NCBI GenBank assembly: GCA_026874595.1
Contig: CM049321.1
Coordinates: 25,285,479 to 25,349,478 of the forward strand
From: Sipunculus nudus
Taxonomy: Eukaryota > Annelida > Sipuncula > Golfingiida > Sipunculidae
Length of the DNA stretch: 64,000 nt
Direction of reading: 5' to 3'
In this document: positions 48,600 to 62,525 of the stretch, piece after piece
Layout: each line of letters starts with the position of its first letter
How positions within the stretch are numbered: the stretch's first letter is position 1
Position numbers and translations under genes: made by a program
The notes under the pieces: model-generated
What the model saw: the letters and a program-made list of their open reading frames with translations, nothing else
Told to the model about the DNA's origin: nothing
Databases searched by the model: none

Positions 48600-49688
48600 T
48601 CATGTGTCACGCAAATACAACTATGAAGTACAATTTTATATTTACCAACACTGGTGATAATTTAGATACAACTTTGCAATATAATACCAATAATTTAACC
48701 GTCGTCACTTTAAAAATCTACTCTTTTTTTATTATTTTAACCCTTGCTTTATCGGTATCCCGTAATAACATAGAATAAATGGATTTCTATACTTGAATGC
48801 CTTTTGAAATTCCCTTCCCCTCGACATCAAGTGCGCCCGAAATTTGCAGCTGTTCAAAAAGATATTACGTTCATACTTTTCAAGTCTTGAAGCGTATCTT
48901 AGCTTCTTTTCTGTACGAGCACCGATGCTTCTTAATATGTTGAAGATAATCCTATGATTTTATCTATCATTTTGTATTTGTTTTATATTCTTACTATTTC
49001 ATTCACGTTTGTATTGTAACTTGTCTTCTAATTTTAATTGTCATGTTGATAATAAATCTCTTGTATTTTATATCTGGAACAAGGCCCTGCTTACAACAGA
49101 AGTGTTGTTCTGATGCAGACTACCCTGCATAATGTATTGATTAATCACTAAATATATTAGTCCGTGAAACCCGGAGTTAATTAGTGATATCAAGTGTGTT
49201 TTTAAGTGTGGCAAAGCAGTGAGAGGCTTTGTTTTATCCCTCATGCACAGGTAATGTTTTCAAAACCGACCCTTGAGACAAACCCCTCATATTCATGACC
49301 CGAAATAGACTGGATAATAAGATGCATTTTTGCTGCATTTATGCTGTAAATGACTTCTAGAATACTTTCTCTGAGGAAAGACAAAGGGAAATTTAGTAAT
49401 ACTCTAGTAGGCCCATTGTTTACACAACATAATGTTATGTTTGTAATCTATGTATAGTGATCTTGCTTGTTTTAATTCCATCACTAAACGTAAAGAGCAA
49501 ATTTCTTTGGTAGCTGTTGATAAGTAGTGGTCATTATGTTTTTACACATACGAGCCTGTTCCTGCAATTTGCGGACTTCTCTCCCAAACTAGCTTACCAA
49601 ATTACGGTCATGTCCCAAGTTAAGCTGTAGACTGAAGTGAATATAAATTCGCATGGAGGCAGTTATAGCCAAATAACTAGAGGTAGGA
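48600..49688. other. Unassigned stretch
   Basis: No exon, RNA gene or recognised repeat. Short frames only. Confidence 0.4.
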
Positions 49689-50158
49689 ATCTATCCCTAA
49701 ATTGTGCTCAATATCATCATTTATAATACTGTGAGATAAACACAAAAAAGGTAAAATAAAGCAGTTTAAGTTAAAGGGATTTAATTTTTTTCTTAAATAA
49801 TTTTACTAAAAGTAGCTTTTTGTTACTAGAGAAAACTTAGTGCACAGTTCATCACAATTAATGCTATTCCTTCAACAAGACAGTCTTTAGATTCTTAATG
49901 CAAGTGACTAGATTATCAGTTTGTCTGAGTTCGATTGGGAGACTAACACAAGGCTGGTCCTTCGACCTTGAAGGCTCTGTGAGGAGACACATGAAGGAAT
50001 TCCTGGTATTCAGATCTCATGTTACGATTTGGTAAATATGACTGTATCAGGTCTAAATTTAATATTGTCTGTTCCCTAAATAAAATACTACGGCATAACA
50101 ATCCCTGATAAACCGTATTATTTACACCTGCATAAACAAAACATACGACGAGATATTT
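49689..50158 (+). pseudogene. Orphan fragment of P450 intron 3 (fourth, decayed copy)
   Basis: CTATCCCTAAATTGTGCTCA through TAAACCGTATTATTTACACC aligns in order with intron 3 of copy B (~42550-43012). It includes a segment around GTGACTAGATT(A/T)TCAG and TCTGAGTTCGA that copy B has and copy A lacks. No exon 3 precedes it and no minisatellite follows. It ends about 30 bp before the junction of the two 17.4-kb units, so a diverged partial P450 copy once lay here. Confidence 0.7.
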
Positions 50159-50888
50159 AGGCTCACCCTAAAATCAGCAAATACATATGCCCCGGTTTTA
50201 AATATAATACATAGAAGTACGAAGAACGCAGGAATAAGGTGAAATAGTATTCATCTATGAAACATGTGACTATTAGTGTGCTAGTTAACTTCATATTATT
50301 AAAATACTATACTGCACCGAAGGGGCTTTGTAAACAGTGCATGAATTGTATGTTAACCCCTGTATTTTCATAACAGCACAACACGTGCGTGTGTGTATTG
50401 GAATGAGTATTGCCATATATTAAGTGAATTAATATTTGTACCTCTCAGGTAACCCATCAAATATGAATCCATAGAAGCTTATGAAAGCGACCTAATCAAA
50501 AGCCAATTATGTTAAATATACATGAAGTATGGTGTTTTCTTCCTAGGATATTTTTTCTACCTATATTATGTCTTCATGTACACAAGTGCAAATAAACTTG
50601 TACCGAGCGCGATAAGTGAAGTCCAAACATGAACCTAGGACGTACTCCTACTGGAACGTAACTTCATAAATCAAAATTTTCCAATTATTCATCCGGTGTT
50701 CCTTTTGAGTATCTTCTTTAATATTACTCCTCCTTGTTTTATGAGTCGTCTCGCTAGCAAGGTATCAGACCTCTGGTCACAAATTCTTGTTATGGTAAAC
50801 CGATACACGTGGACTAAGTTATTCATACACAGAACCTTAACAACTAATAAAATAGGTGAATTGGAGATAGTCATTCATTGTTCCGGGA

Positions 50889-51101
50889 TTAATTTGCTTG
50901 GAAACTTTTCTGTACTGATATCGTAAAGTTGCACACATTATGTTTGTTTAACTGAAAAACAAAACCTTGCCGAAAGAGACACGTTTTGAAATTAGTTTTA
51001 AAAGATACAAGAGTTGGAGATTTTCTAAGTGTAATGGGAAGTGAATTCCAAACTTTTGGGGCTATGAAACGGAAAGAATTTTCTCCCACATGACGGCCTT
51101 G
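50889..51101 (-). mobile_element. LINE 3' coding remnant, unit 2
   Basis: Copy of 33508-33720 carried along by the tandem duplication; same APKVWNSLP tail motif, same truncation. Confidence 0.7.
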
Positions 51102-51148
51102 ATCAAGCTGATTTTAAAATGGCTGCTTGGTACTCCCGTTTACGTTTT

Positions 51149-51511
51149 TAGCTCAGGTGACTGAAACTCGCCTGAGCTAAGGCGATCATTCTTAGTCCGT
51201 CGTCCCTCCAACAAGCACAAATCGTAACCGTTAGACATGGAAACTTCTAACTGAAGACCCAAGGAAGACCATAGAAAATCTCCTTAGAAACCTAAAATTA
51301 GGTCTCTGTTACCAATATTCTCCGAGCTATTGGGCTCGTAAATACTTCCCACCCCAAGAATAATCGCAAATTTGACAAAAAAAAATCCAGTATCTGAATA
51401 ACTATAATGTTTGGATCGCCATGGTTTTAAAACGTTTTTTTTTAATATCTCTGTTTACGTTTTTATTAAAGTCTAAGGAAACGACGGATCGTTTTAGAAC
51501 GATATGCTTAT
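51149..51511. repeat. Mollusc-type dispersed repeat, unit 2
   Basis: Duplicate of 33768-34130 with the AGCTCAGGTGA...GCCTGAGCT inverted repeat and GTCCGTCGTCC. Confidence 0.5.
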
Positions 51512-52616
51512 TTTAAAAGTTACAGATTTTGAGAAGATAGGAAATATAAAGAAACTTGATTTAACAAAGATATGCAGTGTCATAACTTTCTGTGGTGGAT
51601 TCAGAATCAGGTGTTTCTTTTACCGCCCACCAATGGCAACCGTTCTGTTCACTGCATGTAGAACATGGGAGTAAGATGAGGTATAATTTCTACCAGGAAA
51701 GAATTTTGGCCATTTTTATTTTTAAGTAAAGACGATAGTATACATTTTCAAATATACAAGTGTTGCCTCCGCCAGTAGGGCATACGTTCATAAAACGTCG
51801 AGTGCGTGTGTGTGTTCACAACATAACCCACGAGTTAAGAACGGAATCTCATAAAATTTTAAAAGCATTTCGCAATTGGCCTATACAGAATTGATTAGTT
51901 TTTTGGTGAGGATCCAGCGCATCATCAGGATTTACAAACCTCATCAAGGATTATTCACAAATGTTTAGTCACTTATTCAGGAATGAACCTGGTAATATGG
52001 ACTGAATAATTAATGCACACACGATTTTGGGAGCATCCAATAAGAGCATTCCCCCCGACATACATGCATTTCTTAAAATGCGGTTTCTAGTTTGTTATAT
52101 GAGTGAGTTGACAGTTATATCCTGATTTCCTTGTGTCATCCGTTATCCTTTTTACTCTCATGAATATCGGACAATTAAACAAATTAAAAAAAATTAAATT
52201 TAAGAAAGATATGGCATCTTCAAGGTAGAAATCGGCACTGAAACAAACTCTTTGTCCTCATATTTTCAGTGTGGTTAACGTAAAATATACCTAAATATTG
52301 ATGAAATCAGAAATAAAGTGTACTACTCCATTGTACTACGCTGTATACACTTACTGCACATTAACTATTCCTGCATACATAGGAATAGATTGACTTTTAA
52401 TCACTGTCATGCTGAGTTTAATTGCTTTACTCATATGCTTTTTCACATTACATCTGATATTCGTTTAAATATTTGCTATGCATACCTAAATTTACGTGAG
52501 GTTCATTTACGTGAAACAGTCCTAAATCGCAATTTTTCAAATAAAGACATTACTATTATAAATTTATTTATTTATGTGGATAATAAAAGTAGTTTTAATG
52601 ACTAATCAAGACGCTC

Positions 52617-52776
52617 TGCATAACACAAATGATGGCATTCGGTAGTCTGCAGGTGTGGAGGAACCCAGAGAAAAAACACCGGCCTTGGACGGGTAACCAT
52701 AACACTCTCATAGGGGTCGAACCCGGGACGCAGGCGGAGAGTGCCGTGCCCTTTACCTCTCTTCTGTTGACCTTCC
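52617..52776 (-). mobile_element. tRNA-derived SINE, unit 2
   Basis: Duplicate of 35236-35395, with the same B-box-like GGGTTCGACCCC and central domain. Confidence 0.55.
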
Positions 52777-55623
52777 GTGTTTTTATTAAAAGCACATGAG
52801 ATAATATCGTCACTGTTGGGGCCCCCGTTATGTGTAAGCTAATGTTGCATTGCAAATCAAACCCTCAGGGACAATAAATCCTAATGCGAGCACCCTCTCC
52901 CCTGTACACACACATTCTTATGTGTGAATGTGTTTGCGTGTTTTATCTTAATTAATTGTGCATACGATTATTTGATCAATATTTCAGTAAGCAATCAAAA
53001 CTAATTGTTTTATGGAGGACAATCTGGCTGCCGAAGGTTACAATTTCTTTAAAATGCAGAGCACCCTTTAGCGAACTAATAAGAGAGGGGTCAGTATAAG
53101 AGAAGAATACTGACGGCCACAGACGCAGAACCAACATGTTACATGATTGTCGCCGTAATCCTTAAAATCAAAATTAGTATCATCCCTCCCAGCAACGGTC
53201 AGTATTATACACTCGTTTATAGATAGCTCTATTTTCAGGTGACCCAGTTTTAAGTATAATTTCCAAGAGGTATATGACGAATGCTCAGGGGGCGGGAAAA
53301 GGTCATTAACTCCATGAGTTATCTACATACCAGCTGTTATTATTACTGGTAACATTATTTGGTTCGCTCATGCGGTCTGAGTAAATAGATGTTGCATTAT
53401 ATGATAACCGCACCTTGTATTTCCTAACCACCAAGCACAGAGGATACGATAATTAATGGAATTTTCAAACGGATAATTGCTAAAAAACTTAGCCGCCTTC
53501 CAAGAATTTTCCCCAATCTTATTTGTTTTAGTTTTACTTTCATTTCCATATCCTGAAATATATTAAAATTTATGTATAACACGACGTTGAACTAAATTTG
53601 ATTTTTGTGTAAACAATTTGTTCATACCCCATTTTAATGTAAGCACGTCGCATCTTTTAATGAAGATGGAAACGAGGTTAATTTAATTATACTTTACTTT
53701 CCTCAAAGGTATCAGCGTTAAACCTTTCACATTAGTAGTTATACTGGTATATATCATGGGCCTGATTCATTCACTGAAGGCAAATTATAATTTTCTTTTG
53801 TGACTGCTGTTTAAAAGTGGTTATGTTTCTTTATAATGCTGGAACTCTTTCAAGTTCAAAATGACATGTATAACTATGAACTTTGATTACTTAGGCTGCA
53901 ACGACTTCATGCACACAATACTGATAATAGCCTGTTTTTCACCGGCCTTTATCCACTTTTAGATGAAGTGAGTGTAAATTCTTCTGCAGAGGTAGATTAA
54001 TTGGAACATTAAGCCAATGGATAGTTAATCTTTAAACACATGACCTCGACATTCTATACATGATATATTAAAATATATAATCAAGAATGGACGATTTTAT
54101 GGTTTTAATGTACCAAGTAAACTGGACAACTTGACCAAATGTAAGTGCATTTACTCAGAATGTGATTGATTGATATCGAAATGAGGTTATGAGATGCACT
54201 TGCTCCTAGACAAATGAGGGGATACGCTGTAGCTAGGGGCTTAAAGCTATTTGGTGTGATAAAATTCAGATAATAACATTTCATTCAAATAACGACTTCG
54301 GTTTCATTTCTAAGATTACTAAGAAATAATACATTTCTAAACCTAGTTTAGAGTTTACCTATACTGACTTTTTAATCCCCTTTACTGAGTTGTAATAAAT
54401 TTGAAACGAATTACACAGACAATTAACTGTTAATAAAAGGTGTAATTTTTGACTACACTGACACGCCTGCAAATCATCCGCTATCCAAGAAGATAAATTG
54501 ACGCTACGCTTTTTATTCATTGTCAATTTGCTCCTAAATTTTAAGTTATTGCCCGTATATAGAATTTTAGAAAAAAAAAGTTGGATAACGTTGATTAGCG
54601 TTCTGTATTATACTTGCTTATATATGTCCACACACTAGCTCCAAAACTGGATGAAACTGCGTAACATTTTGAAATGAGGAATAGAGAAGATTTCTTCGGG
54701 CTTAAGGAATGTATTAGTGAAATATGATAGAGAATCTTGCGATAAATACGACAAAAGTTGCAAATTTTGTTTGCTGTTTATTCTTTTTAAAATATATCCA
54801 AACAATAATTGGTCTGTATGCTCTGTTTAAATGAAGCAAAATTGTTATCCACTAGTTAGAACCAGGAATCTTAGAGCTTTACTGTATATACGATTCAGGT
54901 TACCTAATATCAGCAATGTCACCTGCCATCACATTGTACAAGTTACGCCAGATTACTTTGTTGTCTCTATACGTGATATCTTTTTATGGATTCCAATGAC
55001 ATTTTTGGTGAACAGGGGATCATGGACCGATGAACAATTTATTAAAATTTCTTGGTTAGTCTGTTAAAAAGTTAAGTAGATATTTTTGCGGATTTAGGTT
55101 TAGGCGGAGGTATGGTCTCTATAAGTGCTCTCTATATTTGTAATAAACGAAGTCCTAATGAAGTCATAGTGTATCTGGTACTAGTAAATGTATGACAGAG
55201 ATCATTTTGAGGTGCTAAGTTAAAAGGCTGCCTTCGAAAATTTGCAGACATACATATTGGCCCTCGATTATTGCGACAAAATCAAATTTGACCTGAAGAA
55301 TAAAAAAACCCTTAAGAAATATTGATACCATATTTTTAAGTAAAAAAATACTAAATGATGGGTGGTTTACTTTTACTCGTGACATTTCCTCCTACATTAA
55401 TTGATGAATGGTTGTTCAGTGAGATATAAATAGTCTATAAACTGTAAAAGCAAGACAATTTTTTTTAACGTTTCCAGGGGCAGAAAAAAGAGCGGTTCAA
55501 ACTAGGAGCGCTGATGAATGAAACTAAGAAGACATCCTAAGGTTCTGAAAAGGGGAGGGGCAGGAATCAAAATCATGGAAATAAACCTTTGAAATGTGCG
55601 GCTGCTGGTAAGGGGGTGGGGGT

Positions 55624-55635
55624 GGGGGGGGGGGG
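55624..55635. repeat. Poly-G run, unit 2
   Basis: Twelve G against twenty in unit 1; one of the few differences between the units. Confidence 0.95.
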
Positions 55636-55715
55636 TAGGTTTTATTCAAAACGGGGTCTTCTATGGCTTGCTCTTTTAAGATATTGAAATTCTTGATGGT
55701 TAATAATAGATCCCC

Positions 55716-55718
<3 letters not shown>

Positions 55719-55771
<53 letters not shown>
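55719..55771. repeat. (GA)n microsatellite, unit 2
   Basis: GA run equivalent to 38345-38396, slightly different in length. Confidence 0.95.
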
Positions 55772-55773
<2 letters not shown>

Positions 55774-56373
55774 ATCCTAGTTACTCTATCAATAATTATT
55801 GTTCATGTTATCCATGGACTTTTACAACGTGGTTAATCAGCCCGAAATATGTATGACATTCTAAAAAATACATTCCTTACATGTTATTAAATTTATAAAA
55901 AATAGTTTCTTAATGTTATTTTAATTGGTTTGATCTGGAACCACTATTCCTTTTGGAATCCTTTATCAGTGTCACATTTTGCACAAGGGGGTTCCAGCTG
56001 GAACCTGTGACTTCACCAGAAGTCACGTGCTAAGGATTCGCGTGCGAGGTTCTTCAGAAAAAATAGTCTTTACCCGGATAAACTGAACTAAAGATCGCAC
56101 GCAATAAAAAAATGGTGTCCTGTCTATTCATATGACAAGGGACCCTCTCATGTCTCAGTCCTCTTTACGTGCCTAGACATATAATAAAGGACCCTTACAC
56201 GCAGTGATCAAATACTTGATTCAATATCTTCTTTACTATACACAGTTTCAGCTGGATCGTATGAAACGAAGGGTCGCATAGCGTAGGGACTCTTTAGGAT
56301 TGAGACGCACTCAGGAACAGGATACCCGATATTTTCCAGAGGGAGGTCGGGTCACAGGGTTACCAAGGCCACA

Positions 56374-56374
<1 letters not shown>

Positions 56375-56436
<62 letters not shown>
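56375..56436. repeat. (TA)n microsatellite, unit 2
   Basis: Counterpart of 39002-39062. Confidence 0.95.
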
Positions 56437-56438
<2 letters not shown>

Positions 56439-57026
56439 TATAGATATACCGAACATTTAATAAAGCGTAATCGAATAAATGCCCACATTTAGAGCAATGG
56501 TCTCTTATGAAATAATAGGTAATTCAACTTCCTGTTTGTTCCCACTTCATCGACCTCTTATGTATGACATTAAGACTGTGGTCTATGCACGCGAGTTGCT
56601 CGTCTGACTAGCTGTCACTCACAACGAGACGTTACAAAATTTGCTCAGTGCACTCCTCTCTGGTCTGGTATCCGTTTTTTCTAGCAACGGATACATGGCT
56701 ACGATAAAATAGTCTTAATGTCATAAGATGACGATGGATCGGGAACGCAGAGGGAACATTTGAAGTGGTTGTGATTATTTATAATATATTAAATTAGCAG
56801 TAAGGTTTATGGCTTCAAACCTGGTAATATATCACCAGCTAAATTATTTTTACATACTCGAATTAGGTGAAACAGCAGAACGTCATACTGACACATAAAT
56901 CCCACGGGCAGAGTTCCTAATCATTTCTTTGCAGCTAATAATAACCCATGCATAAACATCAGTTCCTCACTTCTTGCTGCGCGAAATCAAGGTGTCAAGG
57001 CACACAGCTCGCATGCTTAAATCAAG

Positions 57027-57086
57027 ATGTTGTTTGTGTGGAGCATTCTGGCCTTAGCAGTCCTACTGCTGACCTACTGCTATTAA
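57027..57086 (+). CDS. Truncated duplicate of P450 exon 1 start, copy C
   Basis: Same nineteen-codon frame as 39653-39712, ending in TAA, 145 bp upstream of the main ATG of copy C. Confidence 0.45.
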   Translation: MLFVWSILALAVLLLTYCY

Positions 57087-57171
57087 TCATCCATGTATAA
57101 ACATCAGGTGAAGGCTTTTTGCTGCACCAAATCGTGGTATAAAGGCATACAGCTCGCATTTATGAATCAAG

Positions 57172-57493
57172 ATGTTGTCGGTGTTGAGCGTTCTGGCCTT
57201 AGCAGTACTGCTGCTGACCACTTGGTGGTACTTCAGCCGCCCCCGGAATCTCCCTCCGGGGTTACCGATGTTGCCTATCATCGGTTCCCTTCCCTTCCTC
57301 ACGGGAGATATTCGTAAACGTCTGACAGGGCTGAAGGACTCGTACGGGGAGGTGTCATCAGTTTACCTCGGAGAAAGTTTGGTCGTTGTATCGAATGGAC
57401 TTAACGTGAACACAGAAACATTTGGAAGGCGAGGACATTTGTTTTCTGATCGTCCGAGTTCTTACTTCCGGGATACTGTCGCCGATAAAAAAG
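57172..57493 (+). CDS. P450 copy C, exon 1
   Basis: Membrane anchor, NLPPGLP hinge and B-helix region as in copy B; donor GT at 57494-57495; phase 1. Confidence 0.87.
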
Positions 57494-58345
57494 GTATTAA
57501 TTTCCAAATATGTCTGTGTCTGTTTTTTGCACATATAAAAATCTTTACTTTGTGTTAGCTTTGGGAGTATTTTCACATCCAATCAGGTTAGACATTCTAT
57601 ATAGTGGCAACACTGTTAAGCAGACTGGACGATATTTCCGGTCGTACAGGAAAATAAATTTATCATTCATTACGTTTCTCCCTAGGGAGAGACTTATAGG
57701 TAATTATGAATTTTAAATTATATCAATAATTTGTTTTTGATTACATAGTTGTTTTGTGGGTGGACTCTATGAGGCAAACCATCGAATGCATTTTTTTCCC
57801 TTTTTGTATTTGTCTTTGGCCAGAGTTTGCTCTAGATCTCAAATATGGATGATTTTCAACGGCTATTTTTTTTAACAAAACATTTAATTCTAGATTACAG
57901 AGGCAGTGGGTATTTATTTTATTTTGTAAAAATATTTATTTTATGGTTTTACACTAAAAAACTAAAGATAGTATAACCACAAAACTTTTTTTACCCAAAA
58001 TTGATATATAAATAAACACATACACCGATATAAGCCTCGCCTTGATAAAAAAACAATTAAATGTTATTGTATCATTCAAATATTACAACGTTAACAGCAT
58101 TATTATTAATATTCTGTTTTCGGGCCTCTTTTTTACTAAATAATTTTATTTTGTAAAAATATTTATTTCATGGTTTTACACTTAAAAACTAAAGATAGTA
58201 CACCACCAAACCTTTTGACCCAATATTGATAGAAATAAACACATACACCGATAAAAGCCTTGCCTTAAATAAAAACAATTAAATCTTGTGGTATCATTGA
58301 ATTACTACAACGCTGATAGCTTGATTATTAAAATTCTGTTTTCAG

Positions 58346-58864
58346 GTCTAGGTTTCACTAATGGGGTAACCTGGAAAGCCATCAGGCGAATTTCCTTGCA
58401 AGCTCTCAGGGATTTCGGCATGGGCAAACCAGTCATGGAAGAGAAAATGATGGATGAAATTAACACATGCGTGAAGAAACTATCTGAATACAATGATAAA
58501 TCTGTTGATATGGAAAACCTTATCAGCAATGCGACGGCAGATGTTGCTTGCTCTATCATCCTAGGCAGGACATTTGCTTCTGGAGACCCTAAATTTGTTA
58601 AATATCTTGATCACGTGAGGGGTTTGAATCATGCAGCCAAGGCATCAGGTATTTTAACAGCTTTCCCATGGCTGAAGTATGTTCCATGGGACCTGTTTGG
58701 ATTTCAGACAGGAAGATATCATAACCTTGGTCTCCTGTCAATACACAGGGAAATTATAAGAGAACACAAGGAAACGAGATCAGCTAATGAACAGCGCGAT
58801 GTCCTCGATGTGTTTGCTGACCGACTTTCCCAGATAGAGATCGACCCGAACCCTCCGTTTACAG
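58346..58864 (+). CDS. P450 copy C, exon 2
   Basis: Acceptor TTTTCAG ends at 58345; GLGFTNGVTWKAIRR to DPNPPFT; intact donor GTAAAG at 58865. Confidence 0.9.
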
Positions 58865-59618
58865 GTAAAGGCTGTTATATATTGATACGTAAAGATTTTG
58901 CTTTGGGGAAATATTGGGATGATCCGGAATTCGAACCCATTCCGACGTCTGGCGTCCAAACCGCTGCGCTAGATCAGCAAGCTCTACTAGCTTTTATGTG
59001 CACCCCTATATATATATATATTGTTTAAAAAGAAAGGCTACAACATCTCAATAGTCCCTTACGCTCTGAGGGTTGGGTACGAAGCTAATCGTTCATGAAA
59101 TGCCGGTAGAAAGTTTTTTTCTCGACAACATAGAATTGCTCTTGTTACCCACTGAACACTCAGCCATCAGTTTTTCCTAACAATGATGACTATAAAACTT
59201 AATATTTATATATATGTAAATTTATGCCTTTTTATCTTTGTCACGGAACTCCCCCTGGCCATGCTTCTGAAATCCATTTCTCAAAATGCATCGTCTTTTT
59301 TCGGGAATCATGCTGGTGACCCACCCTCCGAAGGGTCATATTGTTTTGTTAAGGTCCGCTGCCCCGTCTACCAGAAATCACGCAGTGCATCCAGCATCAC
59401 ATGTTGTACATGAAATGAAATTAAACTAGTCTTCATGCAAAAATAATTGACGTGTTATAAGTTAGTGTAATAAATGAAATGTCAATCAAAGCAGAGAGCA
59501 AAACTTTTAAACAAGCTTGCTGGAAGGGTTTTTGGTGATTATGATGGAAAGTTATATCATAACTAACTGGAATTTATCGTCATTTGATTGAGTTTTTTTT
59601 ATTTTTTTTTAATCGTAG

Positions 59619-59830
59619 AGACAGACCTTGTGCAAGCGTCTGTGGAACTGGCTAGTGCTGGATTAGAATCAACAGCGAACACTCTTCGTTGGTGTGTCCT
59701 GTTCCTGGCGGAACACCCAGAAATCCAGAGAGAACTACAGATGGAAGTTGACGAAGTCCTATGTACAGAAGGATCTCCAAGATACTGCATGCGACATAAA
59801 CTGCCTAAAGTTGAGGCTTTCATACACGAG
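59619..59830 (+). CDS. P450 copy C, exon 3
   Basis: I-helix ASAGLESTANTLRW to VEAFIHE, borders ATCGTAG and GTATGT, identical in layout to copy B exon 3. Confidence 0.9.
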
Positions 59831-60569
59831 GTATGTCTTTACAGGCAGAATAACCACATCAAGAAAATGATCGGCATGGAATATGTTAAAATTTTGACAA
59901 TCATAATAACGATTTATTAATTTAAAGCGTCTATCCCCAAATTGTGCTCTATATCATCATTCAAAATACAATGAGATTATTGTTAAACAAAGTAAGTTAA
60001 ACAGTTTAAGTTGAAGAGATAGTATTTCTTTTTTAAATAATTTTACAAAAAGTAGCTTTAGTCATTAGAAAAAATACTCAGTTCATCACGGTGTATGTTA
60101 TTTCTTGAACAAGAAAGTCTTATGATTCTACATTAAAGTGACTAGATTTTCAGTGCTTCTGAGTTCGACGCTGAAGGCCATGTAAGCAATTAATGATGAC
60201 TTTGTTTTGGCACATGATGGAATTCCTGATTTCCAGATCTCAGGTTACGATTTGGCACATATGACTGGATCAGGTCTAAATTAATAATGTCTGTTCATTA
60301 TGTAAAATACTACGGCGTAACCATCCCTGATAAACCGTAATATTTATAATTGCAGAAACATAACATACAACGAGATCTTTGTAGGGTTGAATACATTACC
60401 AGTTGACTTTAAATTTGGCGGCTCGTCTGCACTATTTTTATTTAACAAGTTTTCCATTTTAAAATAATCATTGATCATGGCATAACATTATAATAACATA
60501 ATCATATTGTTTAACATGCAAAAATAATATAAAAAGGCAAATTTTATTATTTTTTTTGTTTTCTTGACA

Positions 60570-61614
60570 GTAATGCTAGCGAAATAGAGGAACATGTCGT
60601 TAGTAATTGCATTAACATACAGCAATACTACAGAACTAATCGGAAATGTCGTCGGTAACTACATAAACGTTAAGAAATACTACATGATTATAGGGAAATG
60701 ACGTAGTTATTACATAAACATGCACAAATAATCGAGAGGACTAGAGGAACATAACATAGTAATAACATAAATATACAGAAATTCTGTAGAGGATTTTAAA
60801 GAAATGTTGTTAGTTACATAATCATACAGAAATAATAGAGAACTAGAGGGACATGTCATTAGCAATTACATACACATGCATAAATACTAAAGGATCAGAG
60901 GGATATGTAATTAGTAATTACATAAACATATGGGAATACTAAAAGACTAGAGGGACTTGTCGATATCAATTACATAAACAAAGAGAAATACTAGAGGACA
61001 AGAGGGACATGTCGTTAGTTATTAGATAAACATAGAGAAATACTAGAGGACAAAGGGACATGTCATTAGTAAGTAATTACATACACATACATCAATATTA
61101 AAGGATCAGAGGGACATGTCATTAATAATTACATAAACATATAGGAATACTAAAGGAATAGAGAGACTTGTCGATATCAATTACATAAATAGAGAAATGC
61201 TAAGGACAAGAGGAACATGTCGTTATTTATTACATAAACATAGAGAAATACTAGAGGACAAGACGGACTTGTCATTAGTTATAACATAAACATAGAGAAA
61301 TACTAGAGGACAAAAGGGACATGTCATTAGCATTTCATAAACATAATAAATACAAGAGGACTAGAAGGACATGTCATTAGTAATTACATAAACATATAGG
61401 AATACTAAAGGACTAAAGGGACTTGTCGATATCAATTACATAAACAAAGAGAAATACTAGTGGACAAGTGAGACATGTCGTTAGTTATTACATAAACAGA
61501 GAAATACTAGAGGACAAGAGGGACATGTCGTAAGTCATTACATAAACAGAGAGAAATACTAGAGGACACGAGGGACTTGTCATTAGTTATTACATAAACA
61601 TAGAGAAATACATA
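60570..61614. repeat. ~52-bp minisatellite in P450 intron 3, copy C
   Basis: Same unit order and number as in copy B as far as I could follow, which is expected only for a very recent duplication, since minisatellites change quickly. Confidence 0.9.
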
Positions 61615-62196
61615 CAGTTTACAAACGTAAATACTGCGAACGGTATTGTCTCCACGAGTGTTTAAATTTCCCAATATTTTTGGAAGAACCATCATCGCGA
61701 ACATTAAACCATCTTCAATAAAACACCCTAACGAGAAAGGTGTATCTAATTTGTACTGTAGGTTAAATGCCTATTTAAATGTTTTTTTATATGTTTGAAG
61801 GGCAGGGAGGCAAAACATTCATATTATTTATATGACCAGAACTTTCATATTATCCATGAGTCAAATATTCATATTATGAATACTGAATATATGAGGTCCT
61901 CTACATTTTCTGTCTATATTAAGAATTTCTTCATTGAAAAAGATTTTCACAGCGATCATTTCAAATTGTTAAACCTTTCGCGAAGATATTTAATATATCA
62001 TGTATACTATTTGTTCTATGTACTTCAATACGTGGTGAATCATGAAATTCTCACCCTTGCGAAACACTAATTGAAAAAGGAGGAAATCTCGAAATTTTAG
62101 CCACGCGAAAATGAAGCAAACCACAGTAATCCCGGAAAAAAGAAAGTACCTTTTTGCTTTTTTTTTTAAGTAAAAAAATATTTCTTTTCTATTAAG

Positions 62197-62430
62197 TGCT
62201 TTCGCCTCGGAGATGTTTTCCCGTTCACCATACCTCATGCACCAGCAGAAGACACGACGATCAACGGATTCACCATCCCCAAGGGCACTGTGATTATGGC
62301 CAACCTTCACGGAGTGCATTATGACCCAACGATCTGGGGAGACCCCGACAGGTTCCGACCGTGCGCTTCCTAACGGACGATGGGAAAATCAACACAGCGT
62401 TGTCGTCATGCATTGCTCCATTTTCAGTTG
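62197..62430 (+). CDS. P450 copy C, exon 4 (1-bp deletion)
   Basis: CFRLGDVFPF to DPDRFRP, then the same missing base as copy B near 62361 and TAA at 62371-62373. Donor GTATAT at 62431. Confidence 0.87.
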
Positions 62431-62525
62431 GTATATACTGTTTTTGCTCTCATTCCTTACTATGATTATATATTAGTATATGAGTTTATCCTTGTTGATG
62501 CGACGACGTCCTGTGTCGACATTGT

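Larger units (their letters stand above)
32807..50187 (+). repeat. 17,381-bp tandem duplication, first unit (contains P450 copy B)
   Basis: The sequence from TGCCCCGGTTTTAAATATAA at 32807 recurs from 50188 in the same orientation. Alignment continues without visible rearrangement to the end of the window. The offset is 17,381 up to the G-run at 38243 and 17,374 after the neighbouring GA run. I noticed substitutions only at 42993, 43003, 43007 and 44391, plus microsatellite length changes; I did not compare every base. The near identity implies a very recent duplication, unresolved haplotypes or an assembly duplication. Confidence 0.92.
54526..57171. other. 5' flank of P450 copy C
   Basis: Counterpart of 37145-39797. 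Contains the poly-G run reduced to 12 G (55624-55635), the GA run (55719-55771), the GGTTCCAGCTGGAACC palindrome (55990-56005) and the TA run (56375-56436). Confidence 0.6.
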
